Assembly (NCBI GenBank): GCA_945861845.1 | Contig: CAMAWS010000117.1 | Location: forward strand, 1-8,236 | Direction: 5' to 3' | Length of the DNA stretch: 8,236 nucleotides | DNA from: Candidatus Sulfopaludibacter sp. SbA3 | GTDB taxonomy: Bacteria > Acidobacteriota > Terriglobia > 20CM-2-55-15 | Shown: piece after piece, positions 5,816 through 8,236 of the stretch | Layout: each line of letters opens with the position of its first letter | Numbering within the stretch: the stretch's first letter is position 1 | Translations under genes and position numbers: made by a program | The notes under the pieces: generated by a model | Seen by the model: only the letters and a program-made list of their open reading frames with translations | What the model was told of the DNA's origin: nothing | Databases searched by the model: none

Positions 5816-5880
5816 TGGCTACTCTCCTATTCGGATGCCGCGTGTTTGGGTTTCGATGACAAGTTCATCCCGATAAGACT

Positions 5881-8133
5881 TCATCGTCCCACAAGGCGAA
5901 GCCGGAAACCTCCATTGAACTGCCGTGGCGCTCCGATTGTCCTGGGGTTGTAGCCGACGACGAATTCTCTATCGAATATATTCTGTATTCCAAAGAACAC
6001 TTCGACGTTCTCGTTAATGTCTCGTGACGCCATCATGTCGATGACCGTGAACCCGCCCTGCCGAAAATTGCGGCTATTCAGGTCGTCGTCAAATTGGGGC
6101 CCCACGTAGCGAGCCTGCGCCGCAAGGTTCGCGATGCGCGGATTCGTATAGGACACCTGCAGCGAACCTCGATGTCTCGGCACCTGCTGAAGAAACTTGC
6201 CTACCAGAGCCGGGTCGAGACCATGCTCTTTGATCCGGGCCATCTCGTATACGTAGGCGGCGGAAAACCTCCAGAACGACTGAAAGCGATACTCGAAATC
6301 GTTCTGCAGTCCCCAGATTCGCGTCTTGCCAACGTTCATTCTCTGTCTTGTTGTTTGTGCCGGTGTAATGCTCTGCGTGATATTCGAGACCGCGTTCTTG
6401 AAGCGATTGTCGAACCACGTCGTCCGCCATGTAAGGTTGCGCGCCGGGGAGATGTTGATTCCGGCTTCGCTGCCGCCCAGGCGTTCCGGTCCAAGTTGAT
6501 CGTTGGCCAGTGTCAGTACCGTCCCGACCCTGAATTGCCGGTAGAGTTCATTCAGCGTTGGCGCGCGAAAACCCGAACTCCAACTGCCCCAAAGGGAGAC
6601 GCGATCCGTCACGTGGTACATCGCAGCCACTCGCGGGCTGCCCACGGAGTTGTCCTTATCCGGCAGCAATCTGTTGTTGGCGGTGGGCAACCCTGTGGCT
6701 ACAGTTGTTTCCAGATTCTTCGCGTCGTAGTTTCGCCAATAGTCCAGCCGTCCGCTCAGTGTCAGCAGCACTTTCGGGGTCACGGTGATCACATCCTGGA
6801 CAAACACGCCGGCGCTGCGCTGATTTCCGCCTGAGATGCGCTTGAGCGTTACCACTGTTCCGGTCGCGGCGTCCAGGCCATCTTCGTTGCTGTCGCCATC
6901 CACCCAGCGCCAGTCCGTGCCTGCCGTGAAATAGTGGCGTCCGGCAAATGCCTTGGCCCACTGCACCATGCCGCCAACTCCTTTTGTGGGCACACGCTGA
7001 AGTAACGTGAGACGGCCGATGCTTCGCGGAGGGTTTGCAGCAGGGACGGCCAGGAAGGTGCTGTGAAACCTTTCGAAATCCGTGAAGACCTGAGCCTGCA
7101 GGTCGCTTTCATCGGGTAGTCTCATCCGCACGCCGCCGGAGGCGTTCCACCAACGCGTGTCGTTGTTCTCCATGATCTTGGCGTTGCTGCGGTTCTCGGT
7201 GAAGAAGCCTCCACGGAAGAATGCTTTCACGCGGTCGTTGGCGTCGTAATCCAGCTTGAGGTTGAAGTTGCGGTAATCGACGTCTGCTTTTGTGTCGACA
7301 AGGCCGCGATCCCTGTGAGACAGAACTGGAAAGCCGTCGGTATCGAAAGTGCTGCCTTCGAGAGCGGCACCGAGCTTGCCCCAGACGTCGCTGGCGAAAA
7401 AATCCACCTTTGGACTGTGAAGATTGCCGTACTGAGGCTTCAGGATGAGAGTTCGCCGCTGCGGACGGCTTGTAACAATGTTAATGACGCCGCCCATCGC
7501 ATAGTTGCCATAAAGGCTCGAATTCGTGCCGTCAACTACCTCGATGCGATCGACGTTCATGAGAGGCACGCGAGTCCAGTACACCCAGCCGCCAAATGGG
7601 TCGTTGAACGGAACGCCATCAATCAGAACCAGAGTGCGGCTCACGCCGCTCGGCCCGACGCCCCGTAACGACACGCCCTGGGTTGTGGGATGCGCTGCCA
7701 GACTGCTGGTGCGGCGAAAGAGGCTGAAGGTGGGAATCTGACGCAAGACATCGTCGGCCACTACCGCCGGCGACTCCTTGATTTCTTCACTGCGGAGAAC
7801 ACTGATGCTTGCCGGCACGTCCCCTAATCGCTGTTCAGATCGGGTCGCCGCCACAACGATCTCATCGGTGAGCCCACCGAGCTCCAGCTGGATAACTTCT
7901 GTGCCCGTCCAGCGGGGGAAGACTCTCCGAAACGGAGCGAAACCCGGACTGTCCACCTGAACCTCAAATTCTGCGGGAAGGTCCAGTGGCAGCAGCGCCT
8001 CGCCGGCGTCATTGGTGGTTCTCTCCGTAGATGCAACTCTGATACGCGCGCCAGGCACGGATAAACCCTCGGGGTCCGTTACTCGCAGCGTCAGAGGCGA
8101 CTGTAGAAGCAACAAAATAAGAAGTAGTGGCAT
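5881..8133 (-). CDS. TonB-dependent outer-membrane receptor with N-terminal carboxypeptidase-regulatory-like domain
   Basis: A 750-residue outer-membrane receptor that would import a scarce nutrient using TonB-ExbBD energy. A short hydrophobic leader (MPLLLILLLLQS) is followed by a carboxypeptidase-regulatory-like beta sandwich at about 14-85, where DPEGLSVPGARIRV and TNDAGEALLPL are typical. A TonB-box-like EIVVAATR lies at 91-98. The plug at about 100-222 contains SLRGVG, IDGVPFNDPFGG (171-182) and YGNYAMGGVINIVT (208-221). The rest is the 22-strand barrel, with SGFRAPTLNELYRQF and the late IQNIFDREFVVGYN motif. It ends in Arg rather than the usual terminal aromatic residue. The leader lacks a basic n-region, which is unusual, but no upstream start exists in frame; a moderate AAGG ribosome site precedes ATG 8133. 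The plug and barrel resemble the BtuB/FepA class; the ligand cannot be told. The OsmC selenoprotein gene lies directly downstream. Confidence 0.93.
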   Translation of the reverse strand: MPLLLILLLLQSPLTLRVTDPEGLSVPGARIRVASTERTTNDAGEALLPLDLPAEFEVQVDSPGFAPFRRVFPRWTGTEVIQLELGGLTDEIVVAATRSEQRLGDVPASISVLRSEEIKESPAVVADDVLRQIPTFSLFRRTSSLAAHPTTQGVSLRGVGPSGVSRTLVLIDGVPFNDPFGGWVYWTRVPLMNVDRIEVVDGTNSSLYGNYAMGGVINIVTSRPQRRTLILKPQYGNLHSPKVDFFASDVWGKLGAALEGSTFDTDGFPVLSHRDRGLVDTKADVDYRNFNLKLDYDANDRVKAFFRGGFFTENRSNAKIMENNDTRWWNASGGVRMRLPDESDLQAQVFTDFERFHSTFLAVPAANPPRSIGRLTLLQRVPTKGVGGMVQWAKAFAGRHYFTAGTDWRWVDGDSNEDGLDAATGTVVTLKRISGGNQRSAGVFVQDVITVTPKVLLTLSGRLDYWRNYDAKNLETTVATGLPTANNRLLPDKDNSVGSPRVAAMYHVTDRVSLWGSWSSGFRAPTLNELYRQFRVGTVLTLANDQLGPERLGGSEAGINISPARNLTWRTTWFDNRFKNAVSNITQSITPAQTTRQRMNVGKTRIWGLQNDFEYRFQSFWRFSAAYVYEMARIKEHGLDPALVGKFLQQVPRHRGSLQVSYTNPRIANLAAQARYVGPQFDDDLNSRNFRQGGFTVIDMMASRDINENVEVFFGIQNIFDREFVVGYNPRTIGAPRQFNGGFRLRLVGR

Positions 8134-8197
8134 GCGCGCTACCTTACAGAAATTCTGACGCCTGAGTCTAGGAAAACAGACTTCAATTGGTAGATCT

Positions 8198-8236
8198 GGG
8201 GACAGACTCCGAATTCCTGAAGTACGGAATTCGGAG
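8198..8236. repeat. REP-like palindrome cut by the window end
   Basis: CTCCGAATTCC (8207-8217) and GGAATTCGGAG (8226-8236) are perfect 11-bp inverted copies around the 8-nt loop TGAAGTAC. The left arm is preceded by GGGGACAGA (8198-8206), a sequence seen in many bacterial REP-type palindromes. The symmetric partner TCTGTCCCC would fall just past the window edge. It lies about 65 bp upstream of the TonB receptor start, so it could sit in or near that gene's promoter region. No transposase is visible here. Confidence 0.7.

Noticed and set aside
6094..6834. 246-codon plus-strand frame opposite the TonB receptor
   Set aside because: Antisense shadow, rich in Arg/His/Cys, with no domain; the receptor on the minus strand is unmistakable.
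8134..8206. Sigma-70 promoter for the TonB receptor on the minus strand
   Set aside because: A TTGAAG-like -35 exists but no reasonable -10 lies at 16-18 nt; not supportable from sequence alone.

Overview
The window looks like chromosomal DNA from a GC-rich Gram-negative bacterium. The protein styles fit a soil Acidobacteriota member: a TonB receptor with an N-terminal carboxypeptidase-regulatory-like domain, an OxlT-type antiporter, a HicBA pair and intergenic fold-back repeats. That placement is an inference from gene style; no rRNA or other marker is present. There are no tRNA or rRNA genes and no CRISPR array.

Left half (1-4774, all + strand). The tail of an unidentified gene (1-39) is followed by a divergent ketopantoate-reductase-like dehydrogenase (56-1132). 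A 197-bp fold-back repeat (1150-1346) comes next. Then come an oxalate/formate-antiporter-type MFS permease (1387-2637), a malate synthase A-like enzyme of unusual length (2695-4593) and a 65-residue hypothetical protein overlapping its end (4577-4774). The permease keeps the two charged residues that bind oxalate in OxlT, and the synthase keeps the metal ligands and catalytic Asp. A C2-acid module (oxalate/glyoxylate to malate) is a reasonable hypothesis for the cluster.

Middle (4775-5300, + strand). A compact hicB-hicA toxin-antitoxin operon has its own extended -10 promoter. The antitoxin comes first, both genes start with TTG, and they overlap by 4 nt.

Right half (5357-8236, - strand). 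A TonB-dependent receptor (5881-8133) precedes an OsmC-family gene (5357-5815). The OsmC gene is the main discovery. Its reading frame is intact apart from one in-frame TGA at codon 63, exactly where the family's first redox cysteine belongs. Immediately after the TGA lies a hairpin with the geometry of a bacterial SECIS element (4-bp upper stem, GG in the apical loop at +22/+23, unpaired U17). The gene is best read as a 152-residue selenoprotein, which ordinary gene calling would cut into a 62-residue fragment. The window ends in a perfect 11-bp inverted repeat preceded by GGGGACAGA, which looks like half of a longer REP-type palindrome cut by the window edge.
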